Source of the DNA: Lachnospiraceae bacterium M18-1
GTDB lineage: Bacteria; Bacillota; Clostridia; Lachnospirales; Lachnospiraceae
Direction of reading: 5' to 3'
DNA: 64,000 nucleotides
NCBI GenBank assembly: GCA_000403295.2
Contig: KE159605.1
Location: forward strand, 2,010,805 to 2,074,804
Shown one piece after another: positions 7,909 to 16,349 of this stretch. The position numbers and the translations under genes were made by a program. The notes beneath the pieces were generated by a model that did not search any database, was not told where the DNA came from, and worked only from the letters and a program-made list of their open reading frames with translations. Position 1 is the stretch's first letter; each line of letters begins with the position of its first letter.

Positions 7909-9255
7909 ATGCCTGCTTTGAATGTTTTTTTATATATGTTTGCAGATTTGGTTACCGGTCACGCCATATTTGCGGTGTACTTGTTCATCATTATGGATGA
8001 GCACGGACGGAATCGTCTGAAAAAGCTGCCCGTCCTGCTGCTCTCTCCTCTGACAGTCTCATGCATTGCCCCGGCTTTCTGCACGGACATTCCCGATAAC
8101 TCGATCCTGCACTACTGCCTTTACTCCTGTATGATCCTGCTGATGTGCACGCTGTGGGTACAGTGGGCATGGCGTCTCGGATTTTGGCAGGCCTTTGCCG
8201 CCGCCTGCATGGCAGGTATATTCCAGGTGGCTGTGTCCAGCCTGTGTCAGGTTCTTTCCTTCAAGCTCTCTGTTCCCCTGCTGCAGGGCTCCCAGTTTGC
8301 AGTGGTATCGGCCGTCTATTTTGCCGTTGTATTGAGCACCTCTGTCCTGTTGTATCGCCTGCGTTTCGGAACCTGGTTCCGGCTGCTGCTGATGGATGAA
8401 GGCAATCAGCGCCGCACCGCCCTGCTCCTGTTCGCGCTGGAAGCTGCAATGGAGACTTTCCTCCTCCTGCAGAGTGGGGTCCGCTCGGATTATCTGGCTC
8501 AATATTACTTCCTGACGCTGGTGATGGCTGCGCTGATGACCGGCCTGGTGATCCATCTGGCCCAGCGGTTCGAAACTGCCCGGCAGCTGGAAGCCCAGCA
8601 GGACACGATCGCCCGGCAGCAGCTTTATGAACAGGATCTGGAAGCCATCCGCCAGGAGGTGCGCAGGTTCCGCCACGACTATAAAAATCTGCTGGCAGGC
8701 CTGTCACAGGCAGCAGCCAACGGGGAACTGGATCAGCTGCGCGCTTCCCTGTCCGAGCTGGATGCAGGCTTCGACAGACGCATCGGAGAAAAAATCCAGG
8801 TCTCAGTACAGATCGGTAATCTGCTCATTCCCCAGGTGAGGAGCCTTCTGCTGACCAAGCTGGCAGCGATGGGCGAGAAAGGGATCGACTGCCGCATAGA
8901 GGTTCTCTATCCTATAAAAAAGGCAGGAATCGATGTGTGGGATTTCGTGCGCTGCCTGGGCATTCTCCTGGACAATGCCGCCGAAGGAGCTTTGGAGACA
9001 GAAACGCCCTGGGTGGAGATCTTACTGCTTGCCCAGGAGGAGGGGCTATCCCTGCGGGTAGCCAACCCTTATGCCGGAACCATTGATCCGGACAAAATAT
9101 GGAAAGAATCCTTCTCTACCAAGGGGGAGGGCCGGGGATTGGGTCTCCCCAGTTATCAGCGTATTATATCCGAATATCCCAATGCGGCTTCCTCTACCGT
9201 CTGGACAGGAGGCGTGTTTGTCCAGGAACTGACTATACGAGGAGGGCGTCTATGA
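7909..9255 (+). CDS. AgrC-like sensor histidine kinase (GHKL type)
   Basis: A 448-residue membrane kinase. Residues about 1-215 hold six hydrophobic segments, and a coiled linker follows (RQLEAQQDTIARQQLYEQDL). FRHDYKNLLAGL near residue 255 is the phospho-acceptor box. The GHKL ATPase domain has LGILLDNAAEGA as N box and GEGRGLGLPSYQRI as G box. This architecture is that of peptide-sensing agr/FsrC/ComD-type kinases. It overlaps the LytTR regulator by ATGA. No agrB/agrD-type peptide genes are visible nearby, so the signal is unknown. The start at 7909 is chosen for its strong AAAGGAGGTGG site. Confidence 0.88.
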   Translation: MPALNVFLYMFADLVTGHAIFAVYLFIIMDEHGRNRLKKLPVLLLSPLTVSCIAPAFCTDIPDNSILHYCLYSCMILLMCTLWVQWAWRLGFWQAFAAACMAGIFQVAVSSLCQVLSFKLSVPLLQGSQFAVVSAVYFAVVLSTSVLLYRLRFGTWFRLLLMDEGNQRRTALLLFALEAAMETFLLLQSGVRSDYLAQYYFLTLVMAALMTGLVIHLAQRFETARQLEAQQDTIARQQLYEQDLEAIRQEVRRFRHDYKNLLAGLSQAAANGELDQLRASLSELDAGFDRRIGEKIQVSVQIGNLLIPQVRSLLLTKLAAMGEKGIDCRIEVLYPIKKAGIDVWDFVRCLGILLDNAAEGALETETPWVEILLLAQEEGLSLRVANPYAGTIDPDKIWKESFSTKGEGRGLGLPSYQRIISEYPNAASSTVWTGGVFVQELTIRGGRL

Positions 9256-9986
9256 TTTCTATTTACATTTGCGATGACGAGGAAGCAGTCCGCCACCAGG
9301 TCAAAACTGCTCTGGAGTGGAAAATTTTTATGGAAAACTACGACATGGAGGTCGTATGCGCGGCAGCTGCCCGAGAACTTTTAGATACCCTGGAGGACAA
9401 CCGCCGGAGCATCTACTTCCTGGATGTTGACCTTAAGGATAACGAGTGGGACGGCTTCACCCTGGGGCAAGAGCTGCGGCGGCGGGATCCTCATGGCACT
9501 CTGGTCTATATCACCGGCTACGGCGATCTGGCGTGGAAGACCTTCCAATACCATCTGGAAGCATTTGACTATATCGTGAAGGACGGAGAACAGACCGGGA
9601 CCTTTGCTGTCCGCTGCCTGGAAGCCGTCCATGCCCGTCTGCAGGACGAATGCCGGGATCCGGCGGAGGTCTTTTCCCTGCGGGCGGGGGACGAGACCCG
9701 CCACATTTCCCTGGCGGATATCCTGTTCTTCGAGACCTCGCCCAAACCGCACCACGTTTTCCTGCACACAGCGGACAGCCGTTTAGACTTTGTAGGAAGC
9801 CTGAATGAACTGGAAACCAGACTGGGAGAGCGGTTTATTCGAGTACACCGGGCCTATCTGGCGGCGTGGGACAAGATTGAGGCTATAGATTGGAAAAGAA
9901 ATAAGATTCGGGTGGGCGGACGGGAATGCCTGCTGTCCCGAACCGGAAAGGCGGCATTGAAAAAAAGATGGGGAGAGGGCTTCTGA
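9252..9986 (+). CDS. LytTR family response regulator
   Basis: A 244-residue regulator. The receiver domain (residues 1-125) has the acidic pair in YICDDEE, the phospho-acceptor aspartate in YFLDVDLKD and the conserved lysine in DYIVKDGEQ. The LytTR DNA-binding domain (about 140-244) includes DILFFETSPKPHHVFLHT, ERFIRVHRAYLA and a basic tail. Such proteins bind pairs of imperfect 9-bp direct repeats upstream of target promoters. The start codon overlaps the kinase stop, and GGAGGGCG precedes it. A direct repeat of that type lies 24 bp beyond its own stop, ahead of the DUF6440 gene. GGGAGAG/CTCTCCC at the gene end may form a weak hairpin. Confidence 0.9.
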   Translation: MISIYICDDEEAVRHQVKTALEWKIFMENYDMEVVCAAAARELLDTLEDNRRSIYFLDVDLKDNEWDGFTLGQELRRRDPHGTLVYITGYGDLAWKTFQYHLEAFDYIVKDGEQTGTFAVRCLEAVHARLQDECRDPAEVFSLRAGDETRHISLADILFFETSPKPHHVFLHTADSRLDFVGSLNELETRLGERFIRVHRAYLAAWDKIEAIDWKRNKIRVGGRECLLSRTGKAALKKRWGEGF

Positions 9987-10009
9987 AGCTCTCTCCCATA
10001 CATTTGGCT

Positions 10010-10073
10010 GTTCAGGAACAATTCTGACCGTTCAGGAAATCCGGCCCACAAAAGAACCCGGCTATGGTATACT
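10010..10073 (+). promoter_or_regulatory. Candidate LytTR binding site and dependent promoter
   Basis: GTTCAGGAA occurs twice (10010-10018 and 10030-10038), start to start 20 bp, close to the two-turn spacing of AgrA-type sites. A -10 element TATACT (10068-10073) follows, but the region 17 bp upstream of it (CCCACA, 10045-10050) is not a -35 match. An activator-dependent promoter is the simplest reading. Confidence 0.6.
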
Positions 10074-10119
10074 TGCTTTCGCAGACAGACAGGATAGAAA
10101 TGGAAAGGAGCGTAAGCAT

Positions 10120-10305
10120 ATGGCAAAAAAAAGAGACCGTTTTGTAGAAGTTTATTCCCAGGGACTTACCAACGTGGAGAAGATCATCGTGGATACCCAG
10201 ACCGGCGTAAATTATTTACTGGCTGCTTCCACCTTGACGACGGGCTGCGGAATGAGCATCCTCGTAGACGCAGACGGCAAGCCCATCGTCACCCCTATAG
10301 ATTGA
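10120..10305 (+). CDS. DUF6440 family small protein
   Basis: A 61-residue cytoplasmic protein with no signal or membrane segment. It has the DUF6440 pattern: RFVEVYSQG near the start, IIVDTQTGVNYLL in the middle and LVDADGKPIVTP at the end. GGAAAGGAG precedes the ATG. The family is common in Clostridia, has no known activity and probably folds as a small beta structure. It stands alone behind a candidate LytTR site and so may be the output of the adjacent kinase/regulator pair. The following gene is convergent, with 33 bp between them. Confidence 0.8.
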   Translation: MAKKRDRFVEVYSQGLTNVEKIIVDTQTGVNYLLAASTLTTGCGMSILVDADGKPIVTPID

Positions 10306-10338
10306 CGCAAATCCAACAAATACAACATCGCATTGATT

Positions 10339-11061
10339 TCATTCTGTCTGTCCGCAATCAAAATAGGATTTTTCTTTGACCACGCACTCAAATCTCTCCA
10401 GATCCATCTTTGTCGTTATCTTAAAATTACCTTCGTCCCCAGGAATCATAGCAATATCCATCCCCGCCATAACTGCTGGCTCTGTAGAACCGTTGATCTG
10501 CAGAATCTTATCCGGCAGAAGCCTTCTGTTTGCTTCATAATATTTTCCCAGCCGAAACACTTCCGGCGCCTGCCCCGCAAATACCTCGTTTCTTTTTACC
10601 AGCGCGGAAATCGTCTTTCCATCTTTGCTGGTATAAACAGTATCCTTCATAGGAAGCACCGGAATTACTCCGTCATGCCCCCGGACTGCCTTCAGACATT
10701 CTGTAATCTGATGATCTGAAAGCAACGGCCGGGCAGCGTCATGTATAAAAATGCAGTCCCGATTATCTGCATAATCTTTGATATCCTCTAACCCCTGTAA
10801 AATGGAAAGCTGGCGATTTGCCCCCGGCAGACAAAAGCCCTGAAATTTTTCTGCATGGTCATAAAGAGAAATCCATTTCCTGATCTCTCCCTGCCATGCA
10901 GGCTCTGCTACAATGTGAACCGCATTTATATTCTCATGGTAAAACAGCTTCTCCATCGCATAGGCAATAACCGGCCGGCCTTCCACGCTGAGGTACTGTT
11001 TCGGGATGCTTTCTCCAAGCCGGACGCCCGTCCCTCCTGATAATAAAAGAGCGATGTTCAT
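10339..11061 (-). CDS. IspD/TarI-type cytidylyltransferase
   Basis: A 240-residue nucleotidyltransferase. The N-terminal LLLSGGTGVRLGESIPKQY is the CTP-binding loop, FIHDAARPL near residue 103 carries the metal-binding aspartate, and GSTEPAVMAGMDIAMIPG plus NFKITTKMDLERFE near the C-terminus are the substrate-side motifs of the IspD/TarI family. The reaction would join CTP with a polyol or sugar phosphate to give a CDP-activated compound. It is the last gene of the surface-glycan cluster, so a glycan role (a CDP-polyol such as CDP-ribitol) is more likely than isoprenoid synthesis. No TarJ-like reductase is nearby, which leaves the exact substrate open. Confidence 0.82.
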   Translation of the reverse strand: MNIALLLSGGTGVRLGESIPKQYLSVEGRPVIAYAMEKLFYHENINAVHIVAEPAWQGEIRKWISLYDHAEKFQGFCLPGANRQLSILQGLEDIKDYADNRDCIFIHDAARPLLSDHQITECLKAVRGHDGVIPVLPMKDTVYTSKDGKTISALVKRNEVFAGQAPEVFRLGKYYEANRRLLPDKILQINGSTEPAVMAGMDIAMIPGDEGNFKITTKMDLERFECVVKEKSYFDCGQTE

Positions 11062-11217
11062 TTTATTTTCCTTTTCCGTATCTTATTAAACGGCCGAGTG
11101 GCCATAGTAGGGTACCCTTTGATATACCGGCTGAATAAAATACTCATAAAATTCATATTTTGAATAATCCATATGTATCTTATAAAATCAATCATGCTTC
11201 TGGCATTTATTGTAACT

Positions 11218-12246
11218 TTAAAAATCCATTTTTGAAATCAAGTCAATGACTCTGCTGCAATATCCCCATTCATTATCATACCAAGTTATCAGCTTTAATT
11301 TATTTCCCTCTACGGTAACCCATCGTGTATCAACAATGGATGAAAAACTTGATTTTCTACAATCAATCGATATGATATCTTCCGTATTCAGGGATACAAC
11401 CTGGCTTTCGATTTGATTTAACAACTCTATAATCTCACCCTTTGATGATTCCTTGGATAAAACAACTGACATGTCGGCAGATGCAACAATCTGTGTGGGT
11501 GTTCTATATGAAAAGGAACTAATTTTATTCTTTAATTCTGGTATAATTCGTTGTATTACCGGGCCAACCGTTGTTGTCTTAGGAATCAATGTATCTACAG
11601 ATGCTCTTCCTAATGGGAAATAATCGCTCATTTCTCCCTCACGCTTTTGCATTCTTACCGGTGCATCCATAATGTTTTGATACGAAAGCCACGGATGCAG
11701 AGTAGTTAAAAAGCAATAGTCTATTCCAATACAATCATTTATCTTTCCAAGGAGTGGTATAGTCGCGTTAGCATCGCATATACTTGTAGAAATAATCTTG
11801 TCTTTATTCACTTTCCATGATTTGCCATTATATCCCATTACATACGTAAAATCTGAATCAAAAAAAGTATTCGTTATAATACAATATTTTGCTCCGTATT
11901 CAAGGCACTTTCTTGATGACACGGCACAAGAATCTCTGCCGGAAGACTCAATCACAACATCGAAGTCAAACTTATCTCCATCCTCAAAAAAGTCTCTTTG
12001 ACCATACACTTTAAAGCGCCATTTTTTTTGGTCATCAAATACACAGACAGTATCATCATCCTCCTTATATACATTGCCATCAAAAGAACCATATATTGTA
12101 TCAAATTTTAATAGATAAACCATATTATCAATCGACATGGCCGGATCATTTACCGCTACACATTGAGAATTATTTCCTCTTTCCCAAAGATTACGAAAAA
12201 CACATCTTCCGATTCTTCCAAATCCGTTAATTAAAATCCTTTTCAT
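11218..12246 (-). CDS. Divergent glyceraldehyde-3-phosphate dehydrogenase-like enzyme
   Basis: A 342-residue protein of GAPDH length. The NAD site is INGFGRIGRCVFRNLW at the N-terminus. The active-site segment reads ISTSICDANATIPLLG instead of the usual SASCTTNCLAP; the cysteine and the asparagine three residues on are kept, but both threonines are changed. The catalytic histidine is present in LTTLHPWL, and WYDNEWGYCSRVIDL is conserved near the end. The altered phosphate-binding threonines suggest an aldehyde substrate other than glyceraldehyde 3-phosphate, perhaps an erythrose 4-phosphate-like compound. It lies in an AT-rich part of the glycan cluster between a cytidylyltransferase and a radical SAM gene. 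A special biosynthetic role is inferred from context. Confidence 0.8.
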   Translation of the reverse strand: MKRILINGFGRIGRCVFRNLWERGNNSQCVAVNDPAMSIDNMVYLLKFDTIYGSFDGNVYKEDDDTVCVFDDQKKWRFKVYGQRDFFEDGDKFDFDVVIESSGRDSCAVSSRKCLEYGAKYCIITNTFFDSDFTYVMGYNGKSWKVNKDKIISTSICDANATIPLLGKINDCIGIDYCFLTTLHPWLSYQNIMDAPVRMQKREGEMSDYFPLGRASVDTLIPKTTTVGPVIQRIIPELKNKISSFSYRTPTQIVASADMSVVLSKESSKGEIIELLNQIESQVVSLNTEDIISIDCRKSSFSSIVDTRWVTVEGNKLKLITWYDNEWGYCSRVIDLISKMDF

Positions 12247-12275
12247 GATCGGCCTCCCACCGAATAGTAATTATT

Positions 12276-13316
12276 TTATTGTTCATTGCCTTTTTCCGAA
12301 AAATAGCGCTTTTCTGCCAATGCCTGATTAATCGGAAATGTTTTCTCGTTTTTCAAAAAAACGCAATTATAGCAATAAGTACCATTTATCTCGCCTTGCA
12401 AATGTTTCCTTCTTATTTCTCGCATAACATCTGACCTCCAAGCTTCGGCAAGCGATATTTCTCTCAAGTCCGCAACAGCCATTTCATATCCAAAGTCAAC
12501 ACAACAAGCATCTAGTAACCCCTCGCATGTGACATGGAAGCGATTGAATAACATTCCGCATGGCAGCCCTCCCCCCAAGGACTCAAGACTTTCTGGAGAG
12601 ATTATCCCTTGGTGTATCATGGATTCCGTATCAAGCCAGCCGCCCTGAATCTTACAGTCCCATACATATATTTTATCAACCAATTCTCCATATTCTTGAT
12701 ATAGTTCGTCTATATTATTTTTATTCCACTCTGTTTTAATGAACGAAATAAACACACCCAGATCTTTTATTGCGTTCTTTTTTTTATATTCATTCAGTTC
12801 AATCACATTACGCTTCACCTTGTCAAAATCATCCCGTCCATGCATCTTTTTATATTCATAACGATTTGAACCATTTATTGAATATTTAATGCTGTCAAGT
12901 CCCGCCTCATAACATTTTTTAACTTTTTCTATATTTGCCAGTGTTCCATTAGTAGTAATGTAAATATATGTATAACCCAAATTCTTTGCAGTCCGTACAT
13001 AATCATCCACATCATCCAAAATAAATGGTTCCCCAATCATATAAAAACCCACTTCTCTTGTTCCTAGTTCATATGCTTGTTTTAACACATCAAACATCAA
13101 TTCCTTGTCACATTTTTTGCGCGGACGCTTCATTTTCTCATAGCCACAAAACAAACATCTATGGTTGCAAATATTTGTAAGTTCCATTTGCATATTTGGG
13201 GGAAAGGGAGGAATTTCATCATAAACTATCTCACGGTCTTTCTGAAGTATAACTTCTTTTTTTTGTAGTTCTGATCCCTGATGTGAATTTATCGTACATT
13301 TTTTAGACGACTTCAT
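12276..13316 (-). CDS. Radical SAM/SPASM protein
   Basis: A 346-residue protein. CNHRCLFC near residue 52 is the CX3CX2C cluster motif that binds the SAM-cleaving 4Fe-4S centre. YMIGEPFILDD and TTNGTL are typical following motifs. The C-terminal cysteines (CGMLFNRFHVTCEGLLDACC, then CYNC) form a SPASM-type region for auxiliary clusters. Such enzymes modify peptides or sugars by radical chemistry. The start overlaps the stop of the upstream dehydrogenase by 14 bases. Its place among dehydrogenase and cytidylyltransferase genes suggests a step in making an unusual sugar or sugar acid; the substrate is unknown. Confidence 0.85.
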   Translation of the reverse strand: MKSSKKCTINSHQGSELQKKEVILQKDREIVYDEIPPFPPNMQMELTNICNHRCLFCGYEKMKRPRKKCDKELMFDVLKQAYELGTREVGFYMIGEPFILDDVDDYVRTAKNLGYTYIYITTNGTLANIEKVKKCYEAGLDSIKYSINGSNRYEYKKMHGRDDFDKVKRNVIELNEYKKKNAIKDLGVFISFIKTEWNKNNIDELYQEYGELVDKIYVWDCKIQGGWLDTESMIHQGIISPESLESLGGGLPCGMLFNRFHVTCEGLLDACCVDFGYEMAVADLREISLAEAWRSDVMREIRRKHLQGEINGTYCYNCVFLKNEKTFPINQALAEKRYFSEKGNEQ

Positions 13317-14322
13317 ATCTTGCCTCCTTTAACCATTTTTTATTGACACAATTCCTCAATGGTTTTCCTTCAATCAGTCTCTTGACGGCTTCAGCGGCTT
13401 TTCTGCGCATCTCAATACGGCTTTCCTCTGCATAAAATGCTGCATGTGGAGTTATTAAAACTCGGTTTTTTATATCCTCTTCTTGATTTATATATGCACG
13501 AATGAGATCATCCTCTATATCCGGAGGCTCACACTCAAGCACATCTGTTGCAAATGCGCGTAGTCTGCCGGATTTTAGTGCGCGATATACTGCTGAATTA
13601 CTCACAACCCCTCCCCGTGAAGTATTAATAAGCATAAGTCCTTTTTTAGAGTGTCCCAAAACATCATCGTTAATCATTTTTTTTGTTTCGTCTGTAAGTA
13701 GTGTACGCAGGCTTATAAAATCAGATTTCTCAAATATATGATTCAAATTATAAATCTGAGTGCAATGAATTGCTTTCTCATACCCATCCGGAACATATGG
13801 ATCATAGAATGACACATTCATCCCCAACGCTTTAGCTCTTAAAGCCATGGCAGTCCCAATTCTGCCGCACCCTATAATGCCCATATTTTTCCCACTAATC
13901 CTTGGAATAAATCCGCCAATTTCTGCCAGCCAATTGCCATCAATATCTTCTATCAACTTCTCATGATATAAAGGTATACTCCTATTAAGGGAAAAAAGAA
14001 GTGCAAGTGCATGCTCTGCGACATCTTCTGTACCATAATCCGGAACATTTAATACTGGAATACCCTTTTCTCCAGCATAAACATAATCCACACTATCATA
14101 TCCTGTTCCAATTCGAATTATCATCTTACAATTTTCCAATCGATCAATTATATCCTTATCGATAAAAATATGATGCCAAACCATGACTGCATCCAGCGAG
14201 CCGATATCATCGGGCAATTCTTCCTTATGCGTAGCCCTATAAAGATTGATCGAATGTTTTTTACCTATAACCTCTTGTTCTATTTCAGCTTCTATTGAAT
14301 AATCAAAAATTGCAATACGCAT
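13303..14322 (-). CDS. D-isomer-specific 2-hydroxyacid dehydrogenase
   Basis: A 339-residue enzyme of the 2-hydroxyacid dehydrogenase family. The dinucleotide fold has GIIGCGRIGTAMALRAKALG. The catalytic triad is readable: Arg in INTSRGGVV, Glu in DVLECEPP and His in LITPHAAFYAEES, the last resembling the CtBP/phosphoglycerate dehydrogenase subgroup. It interconverts a 2-hydroxy acid and a 2-keto acid with NAD. It sits in the same stretch as a GAPDH-like enzyme. In vitamin B6 synthesis the related pair Epd and PdxB acts in sequence on erythrose 4-phosphate and phosphoerythronate, so a similar sugar-acid route feeding a CDP-activated unit is conceivable here. That link is inference. Confidence 0.87.
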   Translation of the reverse strand: MRIAIFDYSIEAEIEQEVIGKKHSINLYRATHKEELPDDIGSLDAVMVWHHIFIDKDIIDRLENCKMIIRIGTGYDSVDYVYAGEKGIPVLNVPDYGTEDVAEHALALLFSLNRSIPLYHEKLIEDIDGNWLAEIGGFIPRISGKNMGIIGCGRIGTAMALRAKALGMNVSFYDPYVPDGYEKAIHCTQIYNLNHIFEKSDFISLRTLLTDETKKMINDDVLGHSKKGLMLINTSRGGVVSNSAVYRALKSGRLRAFATDVLECEPPDIEDDLIRAYINQEEDIKNRVLITPHAAFYAEESRIEMRRKAAEAVKRLIEGKPLRNCVNKKWLKEARYEVV

Positions 14323-14347
14323 TTACACATCCTCTGTAATATAATTT

Positions 14348-15091
14348 TTATTTGTATGGTGTTTTTTCTGTACTGAACCCATGTTTCTTTAACCAATACT
14401 CTGTTTGTGCAATTCCATAATCATGGTCAATATCAAGGCCACCTTCTTGAAACAAAGGCAACGTTTTTCTCCCCATCCATCTAAACGGCAAAATTCCATA
14501 TTCCTTATCCATGCATCTGTCACGCAGTACCCATACTGAGCAATCGCAAAAATAACATGCCTTTGCTGAGTCACGGTCACAGGAAGCACTGTCAATTTTG
14601 TTTACATCGACATATGGAATCAAAAATCCATCATCATCAATTGCTTTAGCTCGTACAGGCGAATATTCATTATACAAAGACACAGAAACTGCACTATCCA
14701 GAGTGGGATTGTTCCAAAGTGCCTCTATCCCCTTGTCAATTATACCTTGTGAAATTGTTGCACTATTACAAAATAGAAGAACGAATATTTCCTGTCTGCC
14801 CATTCTTTCGCATATTTGATTGTATCCATTGACTACCACATCTTCAACCAAGGCTGAATCCGTACATAGTTCAGGGGCTCGTTCCATAATTTCCACCCCA
14901 TTTCTTTTCCCTACTTCTTTTATATAATCTGCATCTGTACTCAAGAAAACCTGTCCTACATGCTTGGAATTTCTTGCAGCCATAATCGGATACTCCATTA
15001 ATGGTCTTCCTAAGATTTCCATAGTATTCTTACCTTTAACACCCCTGCTCCCACCTCTACCAATCAAAAGAACCGGAACCATTTCATACAT
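14348..15091 (-). CDS. Acylneuraminate/KDO-type cytidylyltransferase
   Basis: A 247-residue protein of the CMP-sugar synthetase family. LLIGRGGSRGVKGKN near the start is the nucleotide-binding loop (usually A-R-x-G-S-K-x-x-x-K-N). VFLSTDADYIKEVGKR and the C-terminal DIDHDYGIAQTEYWL are family landmarks. The ATG follows AAAGGAG. CMP-activated acids made by this family include sialic, legionaminic and KDO-type sugars, but no NeuB-type synthase is present in the window. It may activate another acidic unit, or that synthase lies elsewhere. It adjoins the DUF115 gene upstream and the 2-hydroxyacid dehydrogenase downstream. Confidence 0.82.
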   Translation of the reverse strand: MYEMVPVLLIGRGGSRGVKGKNTMEILGRPLMEYPIMAARNSKHVGQVFLSTDADYIKEVGKRNGVEIMERAPELCTDSALVEDVVVNGYNQICERMGRQEIFVLLFCNSATISQGIIDKGIEALWNNPTLDSAVSVSLYNEYSPVRAKAIDDDGFLIPYVDVNKIDSASCDRDSAKACYFCDCSVWVLRDRCMDKEYGILPFRWMGRKTLPLFQEGGLDIDHDYGIAQTEYWLKKHGFSTEKTPYK

Positions 15092-15162
15092 TTTCGAATC
15101 TCCTTTCCAAACACTTTAATCTTTTTTCTAACCTTATACGAGTAGCCTTTATACATGGCTGT

Positions 15163-16242
15163 TCATAGAAGTTTATCAAAATCAGCCCTTTCGAATATCT
15201 CAAGATATCCTCCTCTTGTTGCGTTATAAATTTTTCTTCCTTCTTCTTCAAAAATAAACCGTGCCGATTCAAAGGATTTATTTAATTTGAGGTGACTATC
15301 TATTTTTGTATAATCAGGCAGCAATTCCCAGACAGCATCCTCTTCGCTATTATAAAAATGCTCCACTTTTTTTGTTTCCATCAGAGATGCTCTGTAATGG
15401 TCACAGCCTATTAAATAAACTTCTTCGAAACCTAAATAATACGCAATTTGAAGCATCGTATATACCGTCCCTCTCCCATCATAATGGCATATACTTACAT
15501 CTTTGCTGAAACGAGTGTAATGATTGTTGTCCGGTTGCTCCGGCAAATGATATAATGGGATCACATTTTCATCATTATTATAAAGTACCGTGCCATTGCA
15601 AAATGCATAATTATAAAAACTGCATACTTTAGGCGTTACATTTAATATATTTCTCGTATCGCTTCTTAACACCCAAACATCCATCATGACATAAAAATCC
15701 GGCCGCCATTCTGTGTTCCTAAATACATTATAAATTTTATTGCACGCAAAAGTAATTTCATGATGTTCATGCAGTTTATCCAGATCCTCTATCCTTAAAC
15801 TTGGCCCGTTTCCAATCAGAAAACAGCGTTTACCTCTGTATCTATCCTTTAGTTCTCTTACCTTTGGTGAATGAAATTCTGGAACAAAGTCCGCAATATC
15901 AAAAAGATCTATCGTCGTAATGTCGCTCACACGCTCATATTCATTACATATCTCATTGTCACTCCGTTTAACGGCACATAGCAGACAATCTATACTGCCA
16001 ATAAGAAGATTCAACGTCCTCTCTGCCGCTTCTCCAGGATGTGCCACGCAGACTACATTTTCTCCTTTACCGACTGAACAAATCAATCGCAACAAAGCAT
16101 CGCAAACCTCTGGGTATGCATAGATAAAGATTGTATTATATGCTGATAAATCATAATGATAAAATGATCTAACCAATGAAAACGGCAGATATTCCCATCC
16201 TTTGCCGCTATATATTGGATTATATCTTGGAAAATCCAACAT
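15163..16242 (-). CDS. DUF115/MptE-like protein, probably 5'-truncated by the IS91 element
   Basis: The 359 codons end in a clear DUF115 (6-hydroxymethylpterin diphosphokinase MptE-like) domain. RCFLIGNGPSLRIEDLDKL near residue 135, CNKIYNVF, and EVYLIGCDHYRA near residue 275 are the typical blocks. Homologous domains occur in surface-glycan and flagellin-glycosylation (Maf) genes, where they are thought to be sugar transferases. The first ATG lies two bases from the repeat bordering the IS91 element and lacks a good ribosome binding site, so the true N-terminus was probably cut off. The Rossmann fragment at 17812-18120 is a candidate for the lost part, but joining the two directly does not restore one frame. 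Confidence 0.7.
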   Translation of the reverse strand: MLDFPRYNPIYSGKGWEYLPFSLVRSFYHYDLSAYNTIFIYAYPEVCDALLRLICSVGKGENVVCVAHPGEAAERTLNLLIGSIDCLLCAVKRSDNEICNEYERVSDITTIDLFDIADFVPEFHSPKVRELKDRYRGKRCFLIGNGPSLRIEDLDKLHEHHEITFACNKIYNVFRNTEWRPDFYVMMDVWVLRSDTRNILNVTPKVCSFYNYAFCNGTVLYNNDENVIPLYHLPEQPDNNHYTRFSKDVSICHYDGRGTVYTMLQIAYYLGFEEVYLIGCDHYRASLMETKKVEHFYNSEEDAVWELLPDYTKIDSHLKLNKSFESARFIFEEEGRKIYNATRGGYLEIFERADFDKLL

Positions 16243-16349
16243 CTTTTCTTTGCAAGAAAGTGCCTACGGCACATCAACTCCCCTAGCCCCTCATTCATGA
16301 GGGGAATTAGGGGGTTCCATTTTTTCCCATTCTAGTTCATAATAGTCTC

